The position numbers and the translations under genes were made by a program. Of a DNA stretch of 64,000 nucleotides, positions 42,996 to 51,610 are shown piece by piece. Position 1 is the stretch's first letter. Each line of letters starts with the position of its first letter. The stretch lies in the NCBI RefSeq assembly GCF_006715785.1, contig NZ_VFNX01000003.1:248001-312000 (forward strand), given 5' to 3'. Source of the stretch: Streptomyces puniciscabiei. Lineage in GTDB: Bacteria; Actinomycetota; Actinomycetes; Streptomycetales; Streptomycetaceae. The notes under the pieces were generated by a model. The model ran no database searches, was not told the origin of the DNA, and saw only the letters and a list, made by a program, of their open reading frames with translations.

Positions 42996-44162
42996 TCAGG
43001 CCCTCTTCGGCGGCTCCGCCACGAACGCGCCCACCGAGCGCCAGGTGCGCCGCACCTCCCCCGCCACGCCGCGCCACCACGCCTCCGCCGGGAGCTTGCC
43101 CTCCGGTTCGAAGGGCTCGCCCGGGCGGGGCAGGGCGACCGCCTGCCCGGCCTCCTCGGCCACCTCCTTCGTCCACTCGCCGGGCTCGGCCCAGGGGTGC
43201 GGGGCGAGGTTGAAGGTGCCCCAGTGGATCGGCAGCAGCGCGCCGTGCGGTGCGCCGCCCTGCAGGTCGAGGTGGGCACGCAGGCCCTCCTCGGGGGTCA
43301 TGTGGATGTCCGGCCAGAACTCGCTGTACGCGCCGATCTGGATCATGGTGGCGTCGAACGGGCCGTGGTCCGCTCCGATGTCCGCGAAGCCGTCGAAATA
43401 CCCGGTGTCACCGCTGTGGTAGATCCGGTGCTCCTCGCCGGCGACGGCCCAGGACGCCCAGAGGGTGTGCTGGGTGTTGCGCAGGGCGCGGCCGCAGAAG
43501 TGGCGGGCGGGTGTCGCCGTGAGGGTGAGACCGCCGACCCGGGTCGACTCGTGCCAGTCCAGCTCGCGCAGCCGGTCCGGGGAGACGCCCCAGTGCTCGA
43601 GGTGGGCGCCGACGCCGAGCGGCACGGCGAACAGGGTGTCCGTGCCGGCCAGCGCCTTGACGGTGGGCAGGTCCAGGTGGTCGTAGTGGTCGTGCGAGAT
43701 GACGACCACGTCGACCTCGCCCAGCGCGGCCAGCGGCAGCGGCACGGGGTGCAGCCGCTTGGGACCGGCGAAGGGGAACGGGGAACAGCGCTCGCCCCAG
43801 ACGGGGTCGAACAGGACCCGGTGGCCGTCGATCTCCGCGAGGACGCTGGAGTGGCCCATCCAGGTCAGCCGCAGTCCCGTGGCGGGCGGCTTGGCCAGGT
43901 CGGCGAAGGTGGTGGGGTGCACCGGGACGGTGCCCTTCGGTGCGCGCAGGGGCCGGGTCTCCTTGTCCAGGAACACCTTCGCGAGGTCCAGCGTGGAGCC
44001 GGACGGCCGGGTGCGCGCCGCCCCTCCCGGGTTCTGGAAGACGCCGTCCTTGAAGTGGGGGGAGCGACGGATGCGTGCCAGGCGCTCACCGCCCGGTTCC
44101 GCGCCGAAGGCCGCGGGCCGCAGCGCGCGGAGGCCGGAGCTCGAGGAACGCGGTCCGGTCAC
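42996..44162 (-). CDS. Metallo-beta-lactamase-fold hydrolase (NAPE-PLD/UlaG-like)
   Basis: 388 aa. Metal site HDHYDHLD (HxHxDH variant with Tyr) preceded by WMGHSSVLAEIDGHRVLFDP, then ARHFCGRALRNTQHTLWASW, YHSGDTGYFDGFADIG and a late LLPIHWGTFNLAPHPWAEP. These are the hallmarks of NAPE-hydrolysing phospholipase D-type enzymes. The N-terminal 100 residues have SPHFKDGVFQNPGG, also typical. GGGAGG lies five bases before the GTG 44162. Probably acts on a phospholipid or phosphodiester in the cytoplasm; substrate unproven. Confidence 0.9.
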   Translation of the reverse strand: MTGPRSSSSGLRALRPAAFGAEPGGERLARIRRSPHFKDGVFQNPGGAARTRPSGSTLDLAKVFLDKETRPLRAPKGTVPVHPTTFADLAKPPATGLRLTWMGHSSVLAEIDGHRVLFDPVWGERCSPFPFAGPKRLHPVPLPLAALGEVDVVVISHDHYDHLDLPTVKALAGTDTLFAVPLGVGAHLEHWGVSPDRLRELDWHESTRVGGLTLTATPARHFCGRALRNTQHTLWASWAVAGEEHRIYHSGDTGYFDGFADIGADHGPFDATMIQIGAYSEFWPDIHMTPEEGLRAHLDLQGGAPHGALLPIHWGTFNLAPHPWAEPGEWTKEVAEEAGQAVALPRPGEPFEPEGKLPAEAWWRGVAGEVRRTWRSVGAFVAEPPKRA

Positions 44163-44258
44163 GGTACCTCCCGGTGGAGTGGGTGAGGCTCCCCATTATG
44201 GTCGGCCCCTCCGACAGCCCGGACCCGCCGGGGGCACCACCGCACTCCCGGCGAACGC

Positions 44259-44326
44259 TACTGAACCTCCGTTCAGCACGTTGACAGGGCACCGGCCGGC
44301 TCCGGATACTGACCAGCGATTCAGTA
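44259..44326 (+). promoter_or_regulatory. Consensus promoter flanked by two matching inverted repeats
   Basis: TTGACA (44281-44286), 18 bases, GATACT (44305-44310) is a strong housekeeping-type promoter reading towards the dehydrogenase gene. Just upstream lies TACTGA-N8-TCAGCA (44259-44278) and across the -10/+1 lies TACTGA-N8-TCAGTA (44307-44326), 48 bases apart. This is the usual look of two repressor sites, e.g. TetR-type. A TetR gene lies downstream at 45844. Confidence 0.65.
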
Positions 44327-44591
44327 GAGCGTTCGGGCGGACTCCGCCCGGCGCCCTTCGGTCCGACCACCGTCCGCGGCCGCCCCGGCGGCACCATGTC
44401 CCACCTCGTGTCCGGCCTCCCCACCGGCCTGTCCCGCCCCGCCCCGAGCAGCGCCGTCGGCCTCGCCCGTTCCTCCACCCGGGAGGAGATACGGCCACGC
44501 GCGCGTACGATCCGGCCGCGCCGGCGGGCGCCGTGACCCAGCCCCTCGGCCGGCCCGGCCCCACCCTGATCACCGTCCCCGAGGAGACCCC
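44327..44591 (+). other. Long leader before the dehydrogenase, no certain gene
   Basis: About 265 bases lie between the promoter and the dehydrogenase ATG. A 46-codon frame from ATG 44396 to 44536 (start MSHLVSGLPTGL, end RRRAP) exists but has Arg-rich composition and no ribosome site, so I do not call it. The bases before 44592 (GAGGAG) form the dehydrogenase ribosome site. The long leader could carry post-transcriptional control. Confidence 0.4.
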
Positions 44592-45776
44592 ATGACCGCC
44601 CCCGCTCCCCTGATGTCGCTCGTCTGGACCGACCATGCCACCGGCCGCCAGGGGTTCTTGGTGGTGGACCGGCTGGTGCGCGGCGTGGCCAGCGGCGGGC
44701 TGCGGATGCGCCCCGGCTGCACGCTCGAGGAGGTGGCGGGGCTCGCCCGCGGCATGACGATGAAGGAGGCCCTGCACTACGACCCCGAGGCCCGCTACGT
44801 CCCCCTCGGCGGGGCCAAGGGCGGCATCGACTGCGATCCCCAGGACCCAGGGGCGTACGGGCTGCTGGTGCGCTATCTGCGCGCCATGCGGCCGTACATC
44901 GAGGGTTTCTGGGCCACCGGCGAGGACCTCGGCCTCACCCAGGACCTGGTCGACCGCGCGGCGGCCGAGGCGGGGCTGGTCTCCTCCGTCCAGGCGGTGT
45001 ACCCGCTGCTGGACGACGAGGCGGCGGCCCGAAGACGGCTCGCGGACGCCTTCGCGGTCGAGGTGGACGGCATCGGCCTGGGCGAGCTGGCCGGCGGCTG
45101 CGGGGTCGCCGAGTCGGTGCTTGCGGCGCTGGACCGGGCGGCCGTGCCGTACCGGGGCACGCGCGTGGCGGTGCAGGGGTTCGGCACGATGGGCGGGGCC
45201 ACCGCGCGGTTCCTCGCGCGCGCGGGACTGCGGGTCGTGGCCGTTGCCGACATCAAGGGCACGATCGCCAATCCCGCGGGTCTGGACGTCGAGGCCCTGC
45301 TGGCCGCACGGGACGGTTACGGCACCGTCGACCGCCGGGTGCTGCGCGGGGGCGACCGCGAACTGCCCGGCGACGCCTGGCTGTCCGCCGATGCCGAGGT
45401 GCTCGTGCCGGCGGCCGTGTCGTACGCGATCGACACCGCCGACCAGGGCCGGATCCGCGCCCGCTGGATCGTGGAGGCCGCCAACATGCCCGTACTGCCG
45501 GAGGCGGAGGAGCTGCTGGCCGCGCGCGGGGTCACCGTGCTGCCGGACGTGGTGGTCAACTCCGGTACGAACGCCTGGTGGTGGTGGACCCTGTTCGGCG
45601 ACATCGGCGCCGACGCCGACGCGGCCCTCGCGTACATCCGGCGCCGGATGCGCGCCCTGATCGACCTGATGCTCGCGCGCGCGGACGCCGACGGTACGAC
45701 GCCGCGCGCGGCCGCCCATGCCCTGGTCACCGACCGGCTGCCACTGATCGCGGACCGCTTCGGGTGGTACCGGTGA
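44592..45776 (+). CDS. Leucine/valine/phenylalanine dehydrogenase (Glu/Leu/Phe/Val DH family)
   Basis: 394 aa. Oxidative deamination of a branched-chain or aromatic amino acid to its 2-keto acid with NAD. Seen: VASGGLRMRPGCTLEEVAGL, catalytic Lys in MTMKEALHYD and PLGGAKGGIDCDP, the NAD site VAVQGFGTMGGATARFLARA, VEAANMPVLPEAEELLAARG and PDVVVNSGTNAWWWWT. GAGGAG precedes ATG 44592. Which amino acid is used cannot be fixed. It probably forms a unit with the TetR gene 67 bases downstream. Confidence 0.88.
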   Translation: MTAPAPLMSLVWTDHATGRQGFLVVDRLVRGVASGGLRMRPGCTLEEVAGLARGMTMKEALHYDPEARYVPLGGAKGGIDCDPQDPGAYGLLVRYLRAMRPYIEGFWATGEDLGLTQDLVDRAAAEAGLVSSVQAVYPLLDDEAAARRRLADAFAVEVDGIGLGELAGGCGVAESVLAALDRAAVPYRGTRVAVQGFGTMGGATARFLARAGLRVVAVADIKGTIANPAGLDVEALLAARDGYGTVDRRVLRGGDRELPGDAWLSADAEVLVPAAVSYAIDTADQGRIRARWIVEAANMPVLPEAEELLAARGVTVLPDVVVNSGTNAWWWWTLFGDIGADADAALAYIRRRMRALIDLMLARADADGTTPRAAAHALVTDRLPLIADRFGWYR

Positions 45777-45843
45777 CGGGCTCCGGCGGGCCTTGAATCG
45801 GGCCCCTTCGGCGGTGCCCCTGACAACGGATTAGGGTGACCGC

Positions 45844-46458
45844 GTGGCGAGAGTGCGGTTGAGCGTGGCCGAGCGGCGGGAAGAGCTGCTGCGGGCCGCC
45901 ATCGGGCAGATCGAGGCGCGGGGCGTGGCGGCGGTCAGGATCGCCGACGTGGCGGCGGCGCTCGGGGTGAGCAACGCGCTGGTGCTGTACCACTTCTCGA
46001 CGAAGGAGAAGCTGGTCGCCGCCGCGTTCACCTACGCGGCCGAGGACGATCTCGCGCATCTGCGCAAGCTGCTGGGCCGGCGCACCTCCGCGCTGCGCCG
46101 GTTGCGGGCCGCGGTGCGCTGGTACGCGCCGACCGGGCAGGCCAAGGGCTGGCGGCTGTGGATCGAGGGCTGGGCGGTGGCCCTGCGCGAACCGGCTCTG
46201 CGCGAGGTCACCCGCGACCTGGACAGGCAGTGGAAGGCGGCGATCACCGAGGTCATCGCCGAGGGCGTGGCGGCGGGGGAGTTCTCCTGCGCCGACCCGG
46301 CCGGCGCCGCGCTGCGACTGACGGCGCTGCTGGACGGGCTCGCCGTGCAGCTGACGTCGTACCCGGGAGCGGTGCCACGGACGCGCGCCCAGGAGTGGGT
46401 CGACGACGCGCTCGCCCGGGAGCTGGGCCTGGACCGGGAGGCATTGGCCGAACGCTAG
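45844..46458 (+). CDS. TetR/AcrR-family transcriptional regulator
   Basis: 204 aa. HTH (ELLRAAIGQIEARGVAAVRI; ADVAAALGVSNALVLYHFST) and a mostly helical ligand domain (WRLWIEGWAVALREPALREV; LRLTALLDGLAVQLTSYPG) with the BetI-like C-terminal layout. It probably represses the dehydrogenase promoter upstream, and it may see an amino-acid-derived ligand. Its TAG stop is immediately followed by an inverted-repeat element, so the gene's 3' end may have been set by that insertion. Confidence 0.9.
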   Translation: MARVRLSVAERREELLRAAIGQIEARGVAAVRIADVAAALGVSNALVLYHFSTKEKLVAAAFTYAAEDDLAHLRKLLGRRTSALRRLRAAVRWYAPTGQAKGWRLWIEGWAVALREPALREVTRDLDRQWKAAITEVIAEGVAAGEFSCADPAGAALRLTALLDGLAVQLTSYPGAVPRTRAQEWVDDALARELGLDREALAER

Positions 46459-46556
46459 GCCCTGTCGTCGAACTCCCTCCCCCCGAGCACGCACCTGCTG
46501 CGTACACCCGCCTCCCCCACGCACGAACAGAGCTCGGGAGCTTGACGACAGGACCC
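46457..46556. mobile_element. MITE-like element with terminal inverted repeats (copy 2)
   Basis: 100 bp with imperfect 21-bp ends: left GGCCCTGTCGTCGAACTCCC (from 46458) and right GGGAGCTTGACGACAGGACC (from 46536). It shares the ends and GAGCACGCACCTG with the copy at 15119-15233, but the centre differs. Its left end begins at the CTAG containing the TetR stop. Non-coding. Confidence 0.65.
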
Positions 46557-46680
46557 GGGCCGCACCGTCGGGCAGGGCGCCGGCGGCGGGGTGGTCACGG
46601 GCGCGTCCGGACGTCTCCGCGCCACACGCTTCCCCAGCGGTCCGGCACCACCTCGCCGCAGGGCACGAGCCGCGCGCGAC

Positions 46681-46717
46681 CGTGCCCCGCACCGCGGGCC
46701 ACCCGGCGCGGGGCACG
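46681..46717 (-). terminator. Terminator hairpin for the SGNH hydrolase gene
   Basis: CGTGCCCCGC (46681-46690) and GCGGGGCACG (46708-46717) form a perfect 10-bp stem with a 17-base loop, 11 bases beyond the stop of the SGNH gene on the minus strand. No clear T-run. The 46557-46680 stretch holds no gene. Confidence 0.65.
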
Positions 46718-46727
46718 TCGGTGCGGG

Positions 46728-47546
46728 TCAGGCCACCGAGGCGATGCGCATCTTGATGTCGTCGGGCGACAGGGTGCCCTTCGCCGTCACATGGTCGCCG
46801 GAGGACTCGCCGCGCAGTCGGCGGCCGATCCACGGGACCAGGTACTCGCGGGCCCAGTGGACGTCGTCGCGGCGGATCTCCAGGGTGCCCCGGGGCGGCT
46901 GCGGCGGCCACGGCTGCTCGGGGTCGGCCGGGACCTCCAGACCGAGGACCTGACCGGCGCGCAGGGCCACGCGCGTGTGCCCCTCGGGCGAGAGGTGCAG
47001 CCGGTCGCTGTCCCAGGCCCTGCGGTCCTGCACGGACTTCAGGGACCACAGGTCGAGCACGGGGCAGCCGTACCGGTCCGCGATGGCGCGGACGTGCCCG
47101 TTGTACGTGGCGATCTTGCCGCGCAGATGCTTGAGCACGGGGACGCCACGGGTGTCGAAGCCGGTGGTCACCATGACCGTGCCGGCTGCCTCGGCCAGCC
47201 GGACCACGGCCCGCTCGAAGCGCTCGGCCACCTCGTCCGGGTCGGTGCCGGGCCGGATGATGTCGTTGCCGCCGGCGCAGAAGGAGACCAGGTCCGGGGC
47301 CAGTTCGACGGCCTTGGGGAGCTGGTCCTGCACGATCTGGTCGAGCAGCTTCCCGCGGACCGCGAGATTGGTGTACTTGAAGTCGCCCTCGGGCCGCCGG
47401 TCGGCGAGCAGTACCGCGAACCGGTCGGCCCAGCCGACGAACGCCCCGTCGGGCCCCGGGTCGCCGACGCCCTCGGTGAAGCTGTCCCCCACCGCCACGT
47501 ACGACCCGATCACTGATGTGTTGTCACTCTTCGAATCGTCTGCCAC
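46728..47546 (-). CDS. SGNH/GDSL-family esterase
   Basis: 272 aa. Block I YVAVGDSFTEGVGDPGPDG (nucleophile Ser in GDS), Gly/Asn oxyanion blocks NLAVRGKLLDQIVQDQLPK and FCAGGNDIIRPGTDP, and block V SDRLHLSPEGHTRVALRAG with Asp and His, so the catalytic set is complete. No signal peptide, hence cytoplasmic. The C-terminal 60 residues extend past the usual fold (WAREYLVPWIGRRLRG). GTG start. It acts on an acyl or acetyl ester, not identified. Confidence 0.92.
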   Translation of the reverse strand: MADDSKSDNTSVIGSYVAVGDSFTEGVGDPGPDGAFVGWADRFAVLLADRRPEGDFKYTNLAVRGKLLDQIVQDQLPKAVELAPDLVSFCAGGNDIIRPGTDPDEVAERFERAVVRLAEAAGTVMVTTGFDTRGVPVLKHLRGKIATYNGHVRAIADRYGCPVLDLWSLKSVQDRRAWDSDRLHLSPEGHTRVALRAGQVLGLEVPADPEQPWPPQPPRGTLEIRRDDVHWAREYLVPWIGRRLRGESSGDHVTAKGTLSPDDIKMRIASVA

Positions 47547-47723
47547 GTCGGACCATGATTCACCTTCGGATGTGACCTACGCGACCGTAAGGAAGGGTTG
47601 ACGAACGGTGAGATGTGACACTCTTAAATAATTTGCCAATCCAGGAATAGGCCTGGTGGGGGGCGGGTTGAGTGTGTGGCTTCCGCAGCGAGTGGGACGA
47701 GGGCGCCCGTTCGGGCAGAGATC

Positions 47724-49808
47724 TCAGATGCGGCGCAGCCGGAGAACCGTCGCGTCCAGGTCACCCTTGAGCCCCGTGCGCAGCCCGTGGTGCAGCAGGA
47801 CGGCACCTCGGTGCACTTCACCCGTGTCACGGCATTCGTACGACGCCGTCGGGTCGAGCCCACGCAGGCGCAGCGCCGGCACCGGCTCGCCGTAGCTCTG
47901 CGCCTGGAGCCAGGCGAGGACCACCGTCTCCTCCCCGCGGACGTACTGCACGGCGCTCAGCCCGCCGCCCGGGGGCCGCAGCCGGTGCAGCTCGCCGTGC
48001 TGGACGACCGGGCGGATCTCCTTGTAGAGCTCCACCCACCGGCGGGCCTCGGACAGCTCCTCGTCGGTCCACTCGGTGAGGTCGCCGCCGACGCCGAGCA
48101 CGCCCGCCATGGCGCTGACGAACCGGAAGCGCAGCGAGCTGACCCGGCCGTTGAGCTGGGTGTTCGGGCTGTCGGTGACCCAGGCGGCCATGACCCGGGC
48201 GGGGTGGATCTGGCTGAAGCCGTGCTGGATGGCGAGCCGGTCGAGCGGGTCGGTGTTGTCGGAGGTCCACACCTGGTCGGTGCGGCTCATGACGCCGAGG
48301 TCGATCCGGCCGCCGCCGCCCGAGCAGGACTCGAAGGCGACCTGCGGGTGGGCCGCGCGCAGCCGGTCCAGCAGGGCGTAGAAGGCCCGGACGTGGTCCA
48401 CCCACAGGCGCTGCGGGTACGGCTCGCCGGGCCAGCCCGCGTCGGTGAAGCAGCGGTTGAAGTCCCACTTCACATAGTCGATCGGCGCGCTGGAGAGCAG
48501 CGCGTCCAGCTGCTCCCAGAGGTACTCCTGGACGTCCACGCGGGCGAGGTTGAGGACGAGCTGGTTGCGCAGTTCCGTCCGCTTGCGCCCCGTCTGGTAC
48601 TGCGCCCAGTCGGGGTGGGCGCGGTACAGGTCGCTGTCCGGGTTGACCATCTCGGGCTCGACCCAGATGCCGAACTGCATGCCGAGGGCGTGCACCTGGT
48701 CGGCCAGTGGCTTCAGGCCGTGCGGGAAGCGGTCGGGGTTGGGCGTCCAGTCGCCGAGGCCGGCGCGGTCGCTGGTGCGGGCGCCGAACCAGCCGTCGTC
48801 CACGACGAAGAGCTCCACGCCGATCCCGGCGGCCCGGCGAGCGAGCGCGAGCTGCTGCTCCTCGGAGATGTCGAAGTTCGTCGCCTCCCAGGAGTTGAAG
48901 AGCACCGGCCGGTTCCGCTCGGCGTCCGGGATGACGTACGCACGCTGGTAGGCGTGCCAGCTGCGGCTCGCGCCGCCGAATCCGCCGTCGCTCCACAGCC
49001 CGGCGAAGACGGGAGTGGTGTACGACTCCCCCGGCTCCAGGCGCAGCAGCCCCGAGTCGTCGTGGCCGGCGCCGCCGGTGATCTGCACGCGCGCGTCCGG
49101 GAGTTGGGCGACCGCGATGCGCCAGGAGCCGGACCAGCCGAGCGCGCAGCCGTAGACCTCGCCGCGCTCCTCGGTGGCGTCGGTGTCGAGCGCCACCCAG
49201 GGCAGGTGCTGGTGGCCGGTGTGGCCGCGGCGGCTGCCGATGACCTTCTCGCCGTAGGTGAGCGGGGCGGTGGTGAGCAGGGACTCGGCGGCCCAGCGGC
49301 CGTGCAGCTGGGACAGCCGCCAGCCGTCGCGGTCGGGCAGCGTCCAGGTGGCCGCGTCGGCGCGCAGCAGCTCCACGCGCGCGTGTGTGCCGTTCGCCAC
49401 GGTGACCCAGCGCTCGACGACGTCATCGCGCATCCGGTAGTGCAGGGTGATGGCGAGGCCGTCGTCGTCGAAGCGCAGCCGCAGCTCCTCGCCCTCGGTC
49501 TCGTACGACACGAAACGCCACTCGGTGCCGCGGCGCTCGTCGGTGCGCACGGACAGTGCGGGACGCACGAAGCGGGGGCCGCCCTCGACCGGGTACTCCT
49601 CGCGGCCGTCGAGCGGGGACTCGAAGGGCCAGTAGCCGGGCAGCGGGTCCTTGGCCAGGGCCTCCGCGTCCGGCAGGGCGATGCGTGGCCCCCAGTGCAG
49701 GTGGAGCAGCTCGTCCGCGTCGGTGAGATGCAGGGCGTAGCCACTGGTGGGCCCCGACAGGAGCCAGGTACGACCGTCTTCGGCGATGTCCACCACGAAA
49801 TACCTCAC
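47724..49808 (-). CDS. Alpha-galactosidase, GH36 family
   Basis: 694 aa. N-terminal beta-sandwich, central TIM barrel (about 330-600) and C-terminal beta domain as in GH36. Nucleophile Asp in YVKWDFNRCF, acid/base Asp in WTSDNTDPLDRLAIQHGFSQ, and the substrate motif FESCSGGGGRIDLGV are all present; NSWEATNFDI also matches. It cleaves terminal alpha-galactose (melibiose, raffinose type). No signal peptide, so cytoplasmic; no transporter is adjacent. GTG 49808 chosen; a TTG nine bases upstream is possible. Confidence 0.93.
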   Translation of the reverse strand: MRYFVVDIAEDGRTWLLSGPTSGYALHLTDADELLHLHWGPRIALPDAEALAKDPLPGYWPFESPLDGREEYPVEGGPRFVRPALSVRTDERRGTEWRFVSYETEGEELRLRFDDDGLAITLHYRMRDDVVERWVTVANGTHARVELLRADAATWTLPDRDGWRLSQLHGRWAAESLLTTAPLTYGEKVIGSRRGHTGHQHLPWVALDTDATEERGEVYGCALGWSGSWRIAVAQLPDARVQITGGAGHDDSGLLRLEPGESYTTPVFAGLWSDGGFGGASRSWHAYQRAYVIPDAERNRPVLFNSWEATNFDISEEQQLALARRAAGIGVELFVVDDGWFGARTSDRAGLGDWTPNPDRFPHGLKPLADQVHALGMQFGIWVEPEMVNPDSDLYRAHPDWAQYQTGRKRTELRNQLVLNLARVDVQEYLWEQLDALLSSAPIDYVKWDFNRCFTDAGWPGEPYPQRLWVDHVRAFYALLDRLRAAHPQVAFESCSGGGGRIDLGVMSRTDQVWTSDNTDPLDRLAIQHGFSQIHPARVMAAWVTDSPNTQLNGRVSSLRFRFVSAMAGVLGVGGDLTEWTDEELSEARRWVELYKEIRPVVQHGELHRLRPPGGGLSAVQYVRGEETVVLAWLQAQSYGEPVPALRLRGLDPTASYECRDTGEVHRGAVLLHHGLRTGLKGDLDATVLRLRRI

Positions 49809-49968
49809 AGGCGCCAACAGATCCGCTCAAGTACAAACATCATCAGGTGCATGGGCCCTGGTGACAATGCCTGTGGACAACTCCTTGCCCGAGGAAACCG
49901 ATGTCGTATGGTCGACGGAGTGCCCGCCGACGAGCCGCGACGGCGGGGCCCGACCGGGAGGAGCCCCC

Positions 49969-50766
49969 GTGACGCAGCAGGTCCCGTCGACCGAGCCGGA
50001 GCTGGCCGGAGTGCGCAATTTCCGTGACGTGGGCGGGCTGCCCACCACGGACGGACGGCGGGTGCGGTGCGGCGTGCTGTTCCGCAGCGGGCACCTGGCG
50101 CACGCGACCGAGGAGGACGCGGCGTTCCTCGCCTCCCTGGGCCTGCACACGATCTTCGACTTCCGCAACGCGGCCGACCAGAAGCTGGAGGGCCCGGACG
50201 TCCAGCTGCCCGGCGTGCGCAATGTGAACCTGCCGCTGAGCGACCCGGCGGACGGCGCCGAGTTCTGGAAGATGGTCCGCGACGGCGACCTCGACCAGCT
50301 GCGCGCGATCCTCGACGACGGCAAGGGCGCGGCCCGGATGATCGCGTCGTACCGGACGATCGTCAGGGACCGCACCGCCGAGCACGCCCGGGTTCTGCAC
50401 GCCCTCGCCGAGGACAGCGTGCCCGCCCTGATGCACTGCGCGGCGGGCAAGGACCGCGCGGGCATCTCCATGGCCGTGACGCTCCTCGCGCTCGGTGTGG
50501 AGCGGGAGGCGATCCTCGCGGACTACCTGGAGTCCAACGCCAAGCACCGGCGCTACAAGGTCCGCCGCAACGGCAGCGCGGACACCGCGTACACCCCGGA
50601 GATCATGGAGCTGCTCAGCCCGCTCTTCGACGCCCGCGCCGAGTACCTCCGGGCGGCGTTCGAGACCATCGAGGAGACCTGGGGCGGAGTGGACACCTAC
50701 CTGGAGCGGGGCCTCGGCCTGACCCCGGCGTCCCGTGCCGTGCTGCGCGAGCGTCTGCTGGACTGA
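49969..50766 (+). CDS. Tyrosine-specific phosphatase (atypical DSP/Y_phosphatase3 family)
   Basis: 265 aa. VRNFRDVGGLPTTDGRRVRC with FRSGHLAHATEED is the standard start of the LipA/PtpB-like family, and the active site P-loop HCAAGKDRAGISM has the HCxxGKDR form seen in phosphatases active on pTyr and phosphoinositides. The C-terminal AFETIEETWGGVDTYLERGL is also typical. GGGAGGAG before GTG 49969 fixes the start; in-frame upstream sequence is not coding. Cytoplasmic. Confidence 0.92.
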   Translation: MTQQVPSTEPELAGVRNFRDVGGLPTTDGRRVRCGVLFRSGHLAHATEEDAAFLASLGLHTIFDFRNAADQKLEGPDVQLPGVRNVNLPLSDPADGAEFWKMVRDGDLDQLRAILDDGKGAARMIASYRTIVRDRTAEHARVLHALAEDSVPALMHCAAGKDRAGISMAVTLLALGVEREAILADYLESNAKHRRYKVRRNGSADTAYTPEIMELLSPLFDARAEYLRAAFETIEETWGGVDTYLERGLGLTPASRAVLRERLLD

Positions 50767-50815
50767 CCGCGGGCGACGGCGGCCGGGGCCCGCTCGTGCC
50801 CCGGGTCCGGGCGTG

Positions 50816-50935
50816 TCATTTCGCGCCGATCGCGAACAGCAGGTAGAGGAAGCCGGCCAGGACATGGCCGAGGGCGATGTAGATGATCAGGCGGATCCAC
50901 AGCGAGCGGGGGAACTTGGTCTCGAAGTCGCTCAT
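50816..50935 (-). CDS. Small membrane protein, DUF6126 family
   Basis: 39 aa: MSDFETKFPRSLWIRL, then one hydrophobic helix (IIYIALGHVLAGFLYLLFAI) and a short GAK end. The ATG overlaps the stop of the XRE-cupin gene (ATGA), so the two are coupled. Tiny proteins of this family are commonly found right behind XRE-cupin regulators in Streptomyces. A membrane anchor or helper of the regulator is possible, but no function is known to me. Confidence 0.8.
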   Translation of the reverse strand: MSDFETKFPRSLWIRLIIYIALGHVLAGFLYLLFAIGAK

Positions 50936-51555
50936 GGCAGCTCTCCGGTCAGCGGCCCCAGGCACAGCGTGGCCGTGGGGCTCTGCAGCAGGGTGTGGAC
51001 GAACAGCAGCTCGACTCCGCCGTGGTCCTCGGCGGCGAGGCGGTGCGGGGTGAGCGAGTCGAAGTGCGCGCTGTCGCCGGGCGCGAGCAGGTGCGCGGTG
51101 TCACCTAGGCGCAGCCGCAGCCGGCCCCGGAGGACGTAGAGCCACTCCTCGCCGGGGTGGACGCGCACGATGTCGCCCTGCGAGCCGTACGGCACGCGCA
51201 CGCGCAGGGCCTGCATGCCGCGGCCCGGCGCCCCGGCCTGGAAGTACGTCCATCCGCCCGCCCGGGTCGGCTCCATGTCCCCGGCCCGCACGATCGCGTC
51301 CCGGTCGGCGACCGTCTCGCCGAGCAGTTCGGACACGGTCGTACCGTAGATACGGGCGAGGGCCAGCAGCATCGGCAGCGACGGCTGCCGGTGTCCGGTC
51401 TCCAGCCGGGACAGATGGGCCGGTGAGAGTCCGGCGGCGCGGGCCGCGGCCTCCAGGGTGAGGCCGGCGCGCCGACGCAGCGCCCGCAGCTGCGGTGCGA
51501 CCGCGGGCAGTTCGTCGCCCGGGCCCGCCGGCGGCCCGGCATCTGAGGCGTTCAT
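50932..51555 (-). CDS. XRE-family regulator with cupin domain, beside the hopanoid genes
   Basis: 207 aa. HTH about 25-80 (LRALRRRAGLTLEAAARAAG; LSPAHLSRLETGHRQPSLPM), C-terminal cupin (YGSQGDIVRVHPGEEWLYVL; LAPGDSAHFDSLTPHRLAAE). ATG 51555 is chosen because the longer frame (to 51711) runs through the operator-like repeats. In S. coelicolor an XRE gene and a tiny protein gene sit at the same place next to the hopanoid cluster, so it is a candidate hopanoid or membrane-stress regulator. Confidence 0.9.
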   Translation of the reverse strand: MNASDAGPPAGPGDELPAVAPQLRALRRRAGLTLEAAARAAGLSPAHLSRLETGHRQPSLPMLLALARIYGTTVSELLGETVADRDAIVRAGDMEPTRAGGWTYFQAGAPGRGMQALRVRVPYGSQGDIVRVHPGEEWLYVLRGRLRLRLGDTAHLLAPGDSAHFDSLTPHRLAAEDHGGVELLFVHTLLQSPTATLCLGPLTGELP

Positions 51556-51575
51556 GCCTCCATTCAGCCCCAGCT

Positions 51576-51610
51576 TTGCCTGTGGGGCAATTTTCTTGCC
51601 TCTGAGGCAA
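51576..51610. promoter_or_regulatory. Two tandem TTGCC-N5-GGCAA operators before the XRE gene
   Basis: TTGCC-TGTGG-GGCAA (51576-51590) and TTGCC-TCTGA-GGCAA (51596-51610) are two 15-bp inverted repeats exactly 20 bases apart, about two helical turns, separated by a T-rich patch (TTTTC). They lie 21-55 bases upstream of the XRE ATG, where its promoter is expected. Autoregulation is the likely role. Confidence 0.65.

Noticed and set aside
44396..44536. A 46-codon leader peptide before the amino-acid dehydrogenase
   Set aside because: No ribosome site, Arg-rich composition, and no run of codons for leucine, valine or phenylalanine as expected for an attenuator peptide.
47676..50027. A 783-codon plus-strand frame opposite the alpha-galactosidase gene
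   Set aside because: Low-complexity His/Gly/Arg-rich shadow with no recognisable domain; the minus strand has a complete GH36 enzyme.
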